Shown: positions 9,646-19,028 of the stretch, one piece after another
Layout: every line of letters begins with the position of its first letter
Position numbering within the stretch: the first letter of the stretch is position 1
From: Acidobacteriota bacterium
GTDB taxonomy: Bacteria; Acidobacteriota; Vicinamibacteria; Vicinamibacterales; UBA2999
Assembly: GCA_021731165.1 (NCBI GenBank)
Contig: JAKFXY010000020.1
Location: forward strand, 4,992 to 48,798
DNA length: 43,807 nt
Reading direction: 5' to 3'
Notes under the pieces: model-generated
What the model saw: the letters and a program-made list of their open reading frames with translations, nothing else
Told to the model about the DNA's origin: nothing
Databases searched by the model: none
Program-made: the position numbers and the translations under genes

Positions 9646-9739
9646 AACCGCTGGAGAGAAAGCCTCACGCGTGAAGGAACCGGGCGGTGAGTCGAGGGAG
9701 GCCACACCGCGGTGGCCCCCATCGACCTCCGACGGTCGG

Positions 9740-10363
9740 CTAGTCCGGGCTGCCTCCGGCAAATGGCGGGGCTACGCCATTGCACATCGTCGATTCGTCC
9801 GGAAGCGGATTCGGCGGTGTCGTGGATGGATTCGGCTGGTGAATCTCCACATCTCCCCCACCCGGCCGGCTGTTGTTCAACGCTCTCATGGAGACGACGT
9901 AGCCGTTGGAGAGCCTGATGCCGAATGCATCGGCCAGGCCCGGCTCACCGTTGTCGGTCACCTGGACACGGAAGTACACCGGCTGAGGCTCATCACGGTT
10001 TGTCGTGGCGAGGCCGCAGATGTCCCGGATGTTCGAGCCGACGAAGGGCGTGCCGTAGCCGGTGATCTGCACGCTGTCGATGTGGTACCCGGTCGTGTGA
10101 TCCATGAAGTTCAGGTGTCCCCAGAAGGCGCCGTTCTTACAGCCGCCATGCGCACCGAAGTTGGCTTTCTTCCCTGAGTCCGTGATCACGAACCCGCCGC
10201 TTGTCGCAAAATCGCATGGGGTCGGCACAATCGGTGCCTCGCCCTGCGCGCGTGCCGCGGGACCCAGAGCCGACACCATGAGGGCCAACGCGGCCGCGAG
10301 CGCCGAAGCCTGCCCGAACCTCACAACGTTCTGCCGTAACCAACCGCTTTTCTCACTCACCAT
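9740..10363 (-). CDS. Secreted protein, post-COAP-1-like domain
   Basis: Signal peptide MVSEKSGWLRQNVVRFGQASALAAALALMVSALGPAARAQ then GGFVITDSGKKANFGAHGGCKNGAFWGHLNFMDHTTGYHIDS; start 10363 chosen for the signal peptide. Confidence 0.6.
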   Translation of the reverse strand: MVSEKSGWLRQNVVRFGQASALAAALALMVSALGPAARAQGEAPIVPTPCDFATSGGFVITDSGKKANFGAHGGCKNGAFWGHLNFMDHTTGYHIDSVQITGYGTPFVGSNIRDICGLATTNRDEPQPVYFRVQVTDNGEPGLADAFGIRLSNGYVVSMRALNNSRPGGGDVEIHQPNPSTTPPNPLPDESTMCNGVAPPFAGGSPD

Positions 10364-10578
10364 GTACCCCCACTCTGGAAGCGCGTTTGAACCGATGTCG
10401 CACCCCATGGCGCGATCATCCGTTCGATGTCTGTGAGCATGCGTGGTGCCAGAGGACGACGTGAGCACCGTTGTGCAAGCCTGGGCATCTGTATCGACGG
10501 GAGCACAAGGCGATCGTGCGACCGTGTCGTCGCAGCACGGATTCTGTGAGCGGCATCTCGCGAACGACGGCGGCCCGA

Positions 10579-11568
10579 CTACACTCCGTGCGCCCGGGCC
10601 CCGAGCAGCCGTTCGCTCAGCACGCTCCAGACGGCGAGCGACAGCCGCCGGCGGTGGTGCCGCGCCATTTCGCCGCACCAGAACTCACCGGACACGACTT
10701 CGCATTCCGGCGGAAGGACACCAAGCTCCAGTGGCTCCTTGTGTTCAGCGGAATATCGCATGAGGCCATCGAACGACGGGCGGCCGGTATTGGCGATCAC
10801 CACGTCCACCTGGCGGCCGATGGCGCCGGACACCCAACGCGCTGCATCGGCGGCGGTGAACGTGGCCATGCTGCGCCCTTCCGTTAGCAGGTTCGCGATC
10901 AGGATGATCGGGCCGTTCACGCCGGCGAGCGATTCCCGCACGCCGTGCACCAGCAGTGGCGGCATGAGGCTCGTGAAGAAGCTGCCGGGGCCGATGATAA
11001 CGGCGTCGAATCCCCCGATGGCGGCGGCGACCTTCGGATGAATGGCCGCTTCCGGCTCGAGCCAGAGACGGGTTACCGGTTCGCCGTGCTTCTGACCCGC
11101 ATCGACTTCGACCTCGCCCTTCGTCTGCGTCCCGTCGGCGTACTCGGCACAGACAGTCGCCGGCTGCACGCTCACCGGCCACACGCGCCCTCGACAGCCG
11201 AGCAACCCGCGCAGTCCGTCCACGGCGGCGAGAAAGTCCCCGCTGTACTGCTCCATCATCGAGAGCAGGAGGTTCCCGCCGGTATGGCCGCCAAGCCGCT
11301 CGTGGTGCTCGAGCGTGGGCAGGCGCGACAACAGCACGCGGCGCGCCTCCCCCTCGTTCCGGGACATCGCGAGCGCGCACTTCAGGACATCCCCCGGGGG
11401 CAGCACGCCCAGCTCATCACGAAGCTGGCCTGAGCTGCCGCCGCTGTCGAACATCGTCACGACAGCGTTGAGATGGAGCCAGGGGTTCCTCTTCAGACCT
11501 CCGAGCAAACTCGGCAGTCCAGTACCGCCGCCGACACAACCGATGTTCAGCTCACGTAACTTCACCAT
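10579..11568 (-). CDS. yvcK: Gluconeogenesis factor YvcK/CofD-like protein
   Basis: CVGGGTGLPSLLGGLK, VVTMFDSGGSSGQLRDELGVLPPGDVLKCALAMS, GHTGGNLLLSMM, IIGPGSFFTSLMPPLLVHGV. Confidence 0.92.
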   Translation of the reverse strand: MVKLRELNIGCVGGGTGLPSLLGGLKRNPWLHLNAVVTMFDSGGSSGQLRDELGVLPPGDVLKCALAMSRNEGEARRVLLSRLPTLEHHERLGGHTGGNLLLSMMEQYSGDFLAAVDGLRGLLGCRGRVWPVSVQPATVCAEYADGTQTKGEVEVDAGQKHGEPVTRLWLEPEAAIHPKVAAAIGGFDAVIIGPGSFFTSLMPPLLVHGVRESLAGVNGPIILIANLLTEGRSMATFTAADAARWVSGAIGRQVDVVIANTGRPSFDGLMRYSAEHKEPLELGVLPPECEVVSGEFWCGEMARHHRRRLSLAVWSVLSERLLGARAHGV

Positions 11569-11611
11569 GCAATTCTAGAGCGCTTTCCGCTGGATTTTTC
11601 TGTGCCACCGT

Positions 11612-11678
11612 CCTTCGACTCCCCTTCAGGACGTCCGATCCTTCGAGGTTGCTCAGGATCGTCCTGGCTTGTCGAAGG
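11612..11678. repeat. Intergenic degenerate inverted repeat (CCTTCGAC...TCAGGAC / GTCCTG...GTCGAAGG type)
   Basis: ccttcgactccccttcaggac (11612-11632), ccttcgaggttgctcaggatc (11639-11660), gtcctggcttgtcgaagg (11661-11678). Confidence 0.7.
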
Positions 11679-11751
11679 AGGATCGAAGTCGAGGCGCGTG
11701 GTTCGCCGTCGCGACAACCTGCACCGTGGCCGCGGGCACTAGAATGAACTG

Positions 11752-12459
11752 ATGGAGACGACATGGCGACCGGCGGCTGAATCGTTGGTACGGGATCTCC
11801 GCACCGTCTTCGGCGATCGTCTCCGATCGGTGGTCGTCTACGGGCGACATCTCGACGGCGCGGTCGATGCCCCGCTCACGTGTCTCGCTCTGGTCACCGG
11901 CCTGTCCGCAAGTGACCTGGACGGATGCGCTTCGCTCGCGCCGCGCTGGCAACGTGACCGGATCGCGGTTCCTCTCATTCTGCCGGAGGAGGAATTCCGC
12001 CGCTCGCTCGACGCGTTCCCGCTCGAATACGGCGAGATTATCCGCGCCCATGAGCGCGTCCACGGCAACGACCCGTTCGAGGGGGTCACGATTGCACGCG
12101 ACGACCTGCGACGCGCGTGCGAAACCCAGATCAAGAGTCACCTCGTACACTTGCGCGAGGGCTACATCTCGGCGGGCGCGCACCCGGGTCGTGTCGCGGA
12201 GATGGTCACCGCTTCCGCGGCCGCCTTCGCCGCGCTCCTGAGGAGCGTGGCACGGCTCGCGGGCCTCGAGGTGCGCGACCGCGCGGAAGCGACGCGCGAA
12301 GGCGCCCGCGCGGCGGGGCTCTCCGACGGGCTGGTCCGCGACATCATCGCTCTGGAGCATCCCTCCGGCATGGCACCAGCCGATCCGGCTCGTCTGTTCC
12401 CCGAGTATCTGGCCGCCGTCGAACAGCTTGCCCGTACGGTTGACACCTGGCGAGCATGA
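11752..12459 (+). CDS. Conserved hypothetical protein, nucleotidyltransferase-like
   Basis: 235 aa, LRTVFGDRLRSVVVYGRHLDG resembles an N-terminal NTase-fold segment; followed by a helical region. Confidence 0.6.
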   Translation: METTWRPAAESLVRDLRTVFGDRLRSVVVYGRHLDGAVDAPLTCLALVTGLSASDLDGCASLAPRWQRDRIAVPLILPEEEFRRSLDAFPLEYGEIIRAHERVHGNDPFEGVTIARDDLRRACETQIKSHLVHLREGYISAGAHPGRVAEMVTASAAAFAALLRSVARLAGLEVRDRAEATREGARAAGLSDGLVRDIIALEHPSGMAPADPARLFPEYLAAVEQLARTVDTWRA

Positions 12460-13301
12460 CCACGACGACTCTCCACGCCATGAAGGTCATGCGGCACCGC
12501 ATACACGATGCCCCACATCTTCGTGCGCTTCGTGGTTGTTTGATTCTCGTCCTTCTCGTAGCGGCGACCGCGGCTGCGCAGGAACCACCCGCGCTCACGG
12601 CGCCGGTCAACGATTTCGCGAATGTCATCGACCAGGGCAGCGCGCAGTCGATGGAGACGCTCATCCGATCGCTCCAGCAGGCCAGCGGCGACGTGGTCGT
12701 TGTCGCCACGGTTGAGACCGTTGCCCCGTACGCCGACATCCGCGAGTACGCCGTGAAGATGTTTCAGAACCGCGGCCGTGGGATCGGCCAGGGCGGCAAG
12801 GACAACGGCCTGCTCGTACTGCTGGCGGTGAAGGAACGTCAGGTGTGGGTAGAGGTCGGCTACGAGCTCGAGCAGTTCGTCACCGACGGCTTCGCCGGGC
12901 AGGTCAGCCGTGAGTTCATGGTGCCGGAGTTTCGGCAGGCCAACTACGGCGCCGGGCTCCTCGCCGGAGTCTCGCGCATCGTCGCGCGCATAGCCGATGG
13001 GCGGAACGTGACGCTGCAGGGGGTCCGGCTACCGCGCTCCAGGGACACGCCCGACACCGGGCCAGGCGGGACTCTTCTCATCGCCATCGTCGTCATCTTC
13101 ATTCTGTTGAATGCCATCGCCGGCCGCACCCGACGCCGCCGGGGCGTCGGGCCCTGGAGCGGATGGCACAGCGGCGTCGGGCCATTTGGGGGACCGTTCG
13201 GGGGCGGCTTTGGCGGGTTCGGGCGTGGCGGTGGAGGGGGCGGCTTCGGTGGCTTCGGCGGCGGCCGAAGTGGCGGAGGCGGCGGAGGGGCTGGATGGTA
13301 G
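12456..13301 (+). CDS. TPM domain protein (YgcG-like) with Gly-rich tail
   Basis: LTAPVNDFANVIDQGSAQSMETLIRSLQQASGDVVVVATVETV...GQGGKDNGLLVLLAVKERQVWVEVGYELE; C-terminal TM and GGGFGGFG-rich tail. Confidence 0.87.
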   Translation: MTTTTLHAMKVMRHRIHDAPHLRALRGCLILVLLVAATAAAQEPPALTAPVNDFANVIDQGSAQSMETLIRSLQQASGDVVVVATVETVAPYADIREYAVKMFQNRGRGIGQGGKDNGLLVLLAVKERQVWVEVGYELEQFVTDGFAGQVSREFMVPEFRQANYGAGLLAGVSRIVARIADGRNVTLQGVRLPRSRDTPDTGPGGTLLIAIVVIFILLNAIAGRTRRRRGVGPWSGWHSGVGPFGGPFGGGFGGFGRGGGGGGFGGFGGGRSGGGGGGAGW

Positions 13302-13304
13302 GCA

Positions 13305-13325
13305 GTGCACAATGCACTATGCACA
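13305..13325. repeat. Short degenerate repeat GTGCACAATGCACTATGCACA
   Basis: TGCACA/TGCAC words repeated three times in the 37-nt gap between the TPM and lemA genes. Confidence 0.55.
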
Positions 13326-13338
13326 AAGGTGTGAGGCT

Positions 13339-13917
13339 ATGACTCGACAGATTCGCTCGATCGTGCTGGTGTTGCTGGTGGCGGCGGCAGCCGGGCTCTC
13401 GTCCGGCTGTTCATACAACACGTTCGTGTCACAGGAAGAGGCAATCAAGGCCCAGTGGGCACAAGTGGAGAATCAGTTGCAGCGACGTAACGACCTGATT
13501 CCCAACCTCGTGGAAACCACCAAGGGCATCGCCCAGCAGGAGAAGGACGTCTTCGGCCAGATTGCCGAATCGCGTGCCAGGCTGGCGGGCGCGCGGACGC
13601 CCGACCAGACGATGCAGGCCGCCAACGAGCAGAGCGCGGCCCTCGCGCGCCTCCTCGTGGTCGTCGAGAACTATCCGCAGCTCCGGTCGAACGAGACGTT
13701 CAACCGGCTGATGGACGAGCTCTCTGGAACGGAGAATCGCATTGCCGTCGAACGGATGCGGTACAACGAGCGCATCCAGACGTACAACACGGCGCGGCGC
13801 CAGTTCCCCGCGAACATCACCGCGGGCATCTTTGGTTTCAAGGAATACCCGTTGTTCAACGCTCCTCCAGAGGCCGAGCGCGTGCCGCGCGTGGACTTCG
13901 GACAGAAGCCTTCATAG
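13339..13917 (+). CDS. lemA: LemA family protein (lipoprotein-like signal)
   Basis: LSSGCSYNTFVSQEEAIKAQWAQVENQLQRRNDLIPNLVETTKGIAQQEKDVF. Confidence 0.93.
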   Translation: MTRQIRSIVLVLLVAAAAGLSSGCSYNTFVSQEEAIKAQWAQVENQLQRRNDLIPNLVETTKGIAQQEKDVFGQIAESRARLAGARTPDQTMQAANEQSAALARLLVVVENYPQLRSNETFNRLMDELSGTENRIAVERMRYNERIQTYNTARRQFPANITAGIFGFKEYPLFNAPPEAERVPRVDFGQKPS

Positions 13918-13926
13918 GAGATCGCC

Positions 13927-14424
13927 ATGGCCATCGCGGACGCGCTGCTCCCCGAGTTCGACCACGAGACAGGCACGACACGTAAACTGCTCGAACGTGT
14001 GCCCGACGGCAAGTTCGACTGGAAACCGCACGCGAAGTCGATGTCGCTCGGCCAGCTGGCGAGCCACCTGGCGACGATGATCAGTTGGGGCACGATGACG
14101 TTGAAGCAGTCGGAAGTCGATCTCTCCGGGCCCTTCACGCCGCCGGCGATCGGGACCCGGGCCGAACTGCTGGCGACCTTCGACAGGGAGACGGCAGCGG
14201 CGCGGGCGTCACTCGCGGCCGCGAGCGACGCGGACTTCATGGCGCCCTGGAGTCTCAAGCGCGACGGGAAGACCCTCTTCACGATGCCCAAGGTTGCCGT
14301 CATGCGCTCGTTCGTGATGAACCACATGATTCACCACCGCGGCCAGCTGAGCGTCTATCTGCGGTTGCACGACGTCCCTGTGCCGTCGATCTACGGCCCG
14401 AGCGCGGACGAGGCCACTTTCTAG
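13927..14424 (+). CDS. DinB family protein
   Basis: GKFDWKPHAKSMSLGQLASHLATM...MNHMIHHRGQLSVYLRLHDVPVPSIYGPSADE. Confidence 0.9.
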   Translation: MAIADALLPEFDHETGTTRKLLERVPDGKFDWKPHAKSMSLGQLASHLATMISWGTMTLKQSEVDLSGPFTPPAIGTRAELLATFDRETAAARASLAAASDADFMAPWSLKRDGKTLFTMPKVAVMRSFVMNHMIHHRGQLSVYLRLHDVPVPSIYGPSADEATF

Positions 14425-14425
14425 C

Positions 14426-15916
14426 GTGACGTCTCCCCGGTGGCCGGTGGCCGCAATCGTCGGCGCCGGCCTCATCTTCGCGCTCCTGGCCACCGCGAAC
14501 GCCGCGGGCTATCGCTATGGCGTGTCCGACCAGGGCTTCTACGTTTCGGCGATCTTCGAGGACCTGCACCCTGGCGCCTATCCCCGGGACCGGGTCGTAC
14601 TCGCTCCGCAAGGCTCGCTGACGACGATCGACGAGATCGGCGCGGCCATCATTCGGCATACGGGCATCTCCCTGCCCCTTCTGTGCGCGATGGGATACAT
14701 CGCGGCCCTCGCGGGGCTCTGGGCCGCCATCTGGCTCATCGGCGGCTCGTTGTATCAGTCGACCTGGAGCACGGTTGCTCTTGGCCTGGCATTGACGCTG
14801 CGCCACCGCGTGACTCAAACAGGCGCCAACACACTCGAAGGCTACTTTCACCCACGCATGCTGGCCTTTGCGCTCGGAGCGCTCGGTTTGGCTGCATTCC
14901 TTCGACACCGCGCGTGGACGGCGATCGCACTGGTCGCGCTTGCCGCCCTGATTCATCCGACCACCGCTATCTGGTTCGCTGTCCTGCTCGGACCGGCGCT
15001 CGTGGTGTCAACCCCGTCGCTTCGACGACCTCTGCTGGCCGGGGCCGCAGTCGGCGCGGTTTTCGCGGGTTGGGCGCTCCTTGGGCCGCTCCGCCCACGC
15101 CTGGCGATCATGGATGACCTCTGGATCAGCGCCTTCGCCGGAAAAGACTACGTGTTTCCCACGGCGTGGCCGGTGAGCACCTGGGCGCTCAACCTGATGT
15201 TGCCCGCGCTGATCTTCTGGATCCTGAAGGTTCGGGCACGAACAGCGACGGCGGGGATGGATGCAGGGATCATGGCCGGAGCCGCCGCCCTGCTCGCCTG
15301 CTTCCTGATCTCGCTGCCCTTCATTCACACGCATGTCGCGCTGGCCGTGCAACTGCAATCCTCGCGTGTGTTTTGGCTGCTCGACCTGCTCGCGACGATC
15401 TACCTGACCTGGTGGCTGGTCGATCGGCCATCGGCCACGCGTGCGGCAACCCATCGGCGTCGGGTCGTGGTCGTCGCGCTTCTCGCGGCGCTCACCGTCG
15501 GTCGCGGCGGTTACATCGTCTTCTTCGAACATCCCGAGCGCCGCTTTGCGCGAATGGGACTGCCGGCGACGGATTGGCAGGACGCCATGGACTGGCTTCG
15601 AGGCCAGCCACTCGACACTCACGTGCTCGCCGATCCCAATCACGCCTTCAAGTACTCCACCAGTGTGAGGATTGGCGCGGAGCGCGACGTGCTCCTCGAG
15701 GGCGGGAAGGATTCAGCGATGGCGCTGTACGCGCGTGAGGTGGGCGTGCGGGTGGTCGAACGCTCGGCGGCCATCGGTGACTTCGCCCAGATGACGCCGG
15801 AGCACGCGCGCGAGCTGGCCGGACGCTACGACCTCGACTATCTGGTCACGGAGGCGGACCTCGCGCTGCCCATGGCCTACCGCAATGCGCAGATGCGCAT
15901 CTACTCGCTCAAGTAG
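14426..15916 (+). CDS. Polytopic membrane protein of unknown function
   Basis: 496 aa, many hydrophobic segments; GTG start at 14426, 1-nt overlap with the next gene (TAGTG). Confidence 0.75.
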   Translation: MTSPRWPVAAIVGAGLIFALLATANAAGYRYGVSDQGFYVSAIFEDLHPGAYPRDRVVLAPQGSLTTIDEIGAAIIRHTGISLPLLCAMGYIAALAGLWAAIWLIGGSLYQSTWSTVALGLALTLRHRVTQTGANTLEGYFHPRMLAFALGALGLAAFLRHRAWTAIALVALAALIHPTTAIWFAVLLGPALVVSTPSLRRPLLAGAAVGAVFAGWALLGPLRPRLAIMDDLWISAFAGKDYVFPTAWPVSTWALNLMLPALIFWILKVRARTATAGMDAGIMAGAAALLACFLISLPFIHTHVALAVQLQSSRVFWLLDLLATIYLTWWLVDRPSATRAATHRRRVVVVALLAALTVGRGGYIVFFEHPERRFARMGLPATDWQDAMDWLRGQPLDTHVLADPNHAFKYSTSVRIGAERDVLLEGGKDSAMALYAREVGVRVVERSAAIGDFAQMTPEHARELAGRYDLDYLVTEADLALPMAYRNAQMRIYSLK

Positions 15917-16932
15917 TGGCGCGCGTGGCCTTCGAGCCCTCCCCGTACCGGCCGCTCTTCAAGGGCGGCCACACGCAAACGCTCTACGCATGGGCCAGGC
16001 CGCGACACTTCCCAGACTTGCCCGCGCCCTCCGCACGCTACTTCGATGTGGCCGCCGACGCGCGCGTGCTCGCCCATTGCCACTGGCATGAGCATCCCGC
16101 CGACCATCCGACGCTGCTCCTCCTGCATGGGCTCGAGGGATCCAGCTTCGCGCACTACATGGGCGGCATCTCGAACAAGGCCTGGGCGGCCGGCTGGAAC
16201 ATCGTGCGCCTCAACCAGCGCAATTGCGGCAACACCGAGCACCTGTCGCGGGGCCTCTACCACTCCGGGTTGACCGACGACCCGCTCTTCGTGGTGCGCG
16301 AGATCATCGAGCGCGACGGCATCCGCGCTGTGGCTATCGCTGGGTACTCGTTGGGGGGCAACCTCACGCTGAAGCTGGCCGGCGAACTGGGGGATGCCGC
16401 ACCACCGGAACTGAAAGCCGTCTGCGCCGTGTCGCCGACCATGGACCTGGCGTTGTGCGTGAAGGCCCTCGAGCGCCGAACGAACTACCCGTATCAGTGG
16501 AACTTCGTGCGGAACCTGAAGGGACGCATGCGCCGGAAGGCCGCGGCGTTTCCCGGGACGTTCGACCTCTCGCCGCTCGGGCGCATCTGGACCGTGCGCC
16601 AGTTCGACGAAGCGTACACGGCGCCGCATCACGGCTTCGTGGATGCCGCTGACTACTACCACAGGGCCAGCGCGCTGCGAGTCGTCGATCGCATCCGGGT
16701 GCCGGCGCTGATCCTGACCGCGGCCGACGATCCATTTGTCCCGGTCGATCCGTTCCGCGACCGCTCGGTGACGGGCAACCCGAACATCACCGTCGCGATC
16801 ACGCCGCACGGCGGCCATTGCGCGTATCTGGAGCACGTGGCGCCGGGGTACGACGGGTATTGGGCGGAGCGTGAGCTACTGCGGTTCGCCCAGGCACATT
16901 TTCACGGGCCCAGCTCCGCGACGAGGAGCTGA
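15916..16932 (+). CDS. Alpha/beta hydrolase (YheT/EMB8 family)
   Basis: FKGGHTQTLYAW, LLLLHGLEGSSFAHYM, NQRNCGNTEHLSRGLYHSG, GYSLGGNLTLKLAGELG, ITPHGGHCAYLE; GTG start. Confidence 0.92.
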   Translation: MARVAFEPSPYRPLFKGGHTQTLYAWARPRHFPDLPAPSARYFDVAADARVLAHCHWHEHPADHPTLLLLHGLEGSSFAHYMGGISNKAWAAGWNIVRLNQRNCGNTEHLSRGLYHSGLTDDPLFVVREIIERDGIRAVAIAGYSLGGNLTLKLAGELGDAAPPELKAVCAVSPTMDLALCVKALERRTNYPYQWNFVRNLKGRMRRKAAAFPGTFDLSPLGRIWTVRQFDEAYTAPHHGFVDAADYYHRASALRVVDRIRVPALILTAADDPFVPVDPFRDRSVTGNPNITVAITPHGGHCAYLEHVAPGYDGYWAERELLRFAQAHFHGPSSATRS

Positions 16933-17126
16933 GCACACTCCGGCGTCACCCTGCTCCACGCCTCCACGATTTTCAGGGTGGGCATCCGGTAAAAGGTGTA
17001 GTTGATCTCGACCGTCGAAAAACGCTCGGCATAGTACGGCAGCATCCTCGCCGTCGGCAGCGTCGGCGGATAGAAGCGGCCCTTCCACTCCGGGTAGTTG
17101 TAGCCGGAGGTACCAACCCGGATCAT
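16902..17126 (-). pseudogene. Truncated DUF72 protein (N-terminal ~65 aa only)
   Basis: MIRVGTSGYNYPEWKGRFYPPTLPTARMLPYYAERFSTVEINYTFYRMPTLKIVEAWSRVTPE matches the DUF72 N-terminus; stops after 74 aa, last codons antisense to the hydrolase 3' end. Confidence 0.75.
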
Positions 17127-17143
17127 TTGGTAGAGTTAAGCAC

Positions 17144-18022
17144 ATGACTCGTTTCAACGGCATCACCCTCCTACGCATCGCGTGTTTCGTGCTGCTGGCC
17201 GCAATCGCCGGTGGGTGCAACCGCGGGCCAGAGCCGAGGAAGTACGAGCTGAAAGGGCAGATCCTGGCCATCCAGCCCGAGCGGCAGGAGCTGCTCGTGA
17301 AGCACGAGGACATCGCAGGCTTCATGCCCGCCATGACCATGCCCTACAAGGTGTCGGATGCGGCGCTGCTGGCCGGCAAGGAGCCTGGCGATCTCATCAC
17401 CGCCACGCTCGTCGTCGGTGAAACCGAGGCGCACCTGTCCACGCTGACGAAGACCGGCCACGCGGCGATCGAAGTACCGCCGACGCAGCCCGAAGTGTCC
17501 GCCCTGGAGATGGTGCAGGAGGGCAAGCCGGTCCCGGACGCTCCCCTCTTCGATGAAGACGGCAAGCCGCGTCCGCTCGCCTCCTACCGGGGCCACCGCG
17601 TCGCGCTCACCTTCATCTACACGCGCTGCCCGGACGCGGAGTTCTGTCCCCTCATGAACCAGAACTTTCTCGCGGTTCAGAAGATCATCGCGAGCACGCC
17701 CGAGCTCTCTGACGTGCAGCTCGTCTCGATCAGCTTCGACCCGGAGTTCGACACCCCTGCCGTGCTGAAGGCGCAGGCGCAGAGACTCAAGGCGGACCCC
17801 CTGCGCTGGCATTTCGTCACGGCCCCGGCGGCCGCAATCGGGAAGTTCGCCTCGCTCTTCGGCGTGACCGTCACGAGCAACGGCACCCCGACGCTGATTC
17901 ACAATCTCGGAACGGCGGTGATTGACCCGGACGGACGTCTCGTGAAGCTGTACTCGACCAACCAGTGGACTCCCGCTGAACTCGTTGCCCAACTCAAAGC
18001 GGCCCCCGCTCCCGCACGCTGA
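17144..18022 (+). CDS. SCO1/SenC family protein with N-terminal CusF-like copper-binding domain, lipoprotein signal
   Basis: LLAAIAGGCNRGPEP lipobox; KYELKGQILAIQPERQELLVKHEDIAGFMPAMTMPYKV (CusF-like); ALTFIYTRCPDAEFCPLMNQNF; TPTLIHNLGTAVIDPDGRLV. Confidence 0.9.
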   Translation: MTRFNGITLLRIACFVLLAAIAGGCNRGPEPRKYELKGQILAIQPERQELLVKHEDIAGFMPAMTMPYKVSDAALLAGKEPGDLITATLVVGETEAHLSTLTKTGHAAIEVPPTQPEVSALEMVQEGKPVPDAPLFDEDGKPRPLASYRGHRVALTFIYTRCPDAEFCPLMNQNFLAVQKIIASTPELSDVQLVSISFDPEFDTPAVLKAQAQRLKADPLRWHFVTAPAAAIGKFASLFGVTVTSNGTPTLIHNLGTAVIDPDGRLVKLYSTNQWTPAELVAQLKAAPAPAR

Positions 18023-18698
18023 TCGGATCGAGCCGCCCGCGCTGCCGTTGACGCCTGCCGAGCGGCGGCTCGTCAGCAGCCTGGCCACGCCGGGCGCTGT
18101 TCAGCGCTGGCTCAATCTGCTTCCCTACAACGTGGAAAAGGGCGGCGAAACGCTCCGGAGTTTCCGCGGCGTGGTGCGCACCGGCACGGCACATTGCCTC
18201 GAGGCGGCCCTCTCGGCGGCGGTGATTCTCGAGCAGCACCGCTATCCTCCGCTCGTCCTCAGCTTTGAATCGATCGACCTGCTCGATCACGTGATCTTCG
18301 TGTACCGCGGCGCAGGCGGATGGGGATCGGTGGCGCGCTCGCGGGATCCTGGGCTGCACGGCCGCAAGCCTGTCTTTGCCACGCCACGCGCACTGGCGCT
18401 CAGCTACCTTGACCCGTACATCGACTTCACGGGGCGCGTGAAAGCGTACGGGGTCGTCGATCTACGCGAGGTGCTTGGCCGCTACGACTGGCGCCTCGCC
18501 GCCACCAACGTCTGGAAAGTGGAACAGGTGCTGCTCGACTGGCCACACCGGCCTCTCGTCTACTCGGACCGCCGCGCCGACCGGTGGCGGCGCCGCTACC
18601 GCGCCTTCCGCGACGCATATGGCTACAAGCCCTGGAAGTTCTACCCGCGGCGCGACCGGTGGACGGCGCTGCCGCCGGACGTCAGAAAGCGCGGCTGA
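17985..18698 (+). CDS. Transglutaminase-like domain protein
   Basis: NLLPYNVEKGGETLRSFRGVVRTGTAHCLEAALSAAVILEQHRYPPLVLSFESIDLLDHVIFVYR (C/H/D triad arrangement). Confidence 0.75.
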   Translation: MPNSKRPPLPHADRIEPPALPLTPAERRLVSSLATPGAVQRWLNLLPYNVEKGGETLRSFRGVVRTGTAHCLEAALSAAVILEQHRYPPLVLSFESIDLLDHVIFVYRGAGGWGSVARSRDPGLHGRKPVFATPRALALSYLDPYIDFTGRVKAYGVVDLREVLGRYDWRLAATNVWKVEQVLLDWPHRPLVYSDRRADRWRRRYRAFRDAYGYKPWKFYPRRDRWTALPPDVRKRG

Positions 18699-18709
18699 GG
18701 TCGCACGCC

Positions 18710-19012
18710 TCAGTCCAGATCGAAGTCCCTCGCGGGTCTGCTGACCGGCTCCTGCCTGGCCTGCTTCAGCGCCTCCTCGAATCGGCGTGCGAGCGCATCG
18801 CCGCGCGTCTTCTCGGACTCGACCGACTGTTCGAACAGCGCGTCGCGACGCGCCTCCTCGGCTGCGAGAATCCTCTGGGCCTGGTTCAACTCTGGCTTGT
18901 CGGCGCGCTCTGGAACGTGATGCGACACGATTCGACCCAGATTGGTGTCCACCACGAGCATGGCCTGGCAACAGGGGCACGTCAGCTCGATCTCGCTCTT
19001 CAACTTCGCCAT
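18710..19012 (-). CDS. Small zinc-ribbon-like hypothetical protein
   Basis: MAKLKSEIELTCPCCQAMLVVDTNLGRIVSHH; CPCC motif and coiled-coil C-terminus. Confidence 0.65.
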   Translation of the reverse strand: MAKLKSEIELTCPCCQAMLVVDTNLGRIVSHHVPERADKPELNQAQRILAAEEARRDALFEQSVESEKTRGDALARRFEEALKQARQEPVSRPARDFDLD

Positions 19013-19028
19013 GGGGCTATTCTAGTGG

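Noticed and set aside
7870-9762. 630-aa minus-strand ORF antisense to the POT transporter
   Set aside because: No recognisable domain, charged low-complexity sequence; the plus strand encodes a clear POT transporter.
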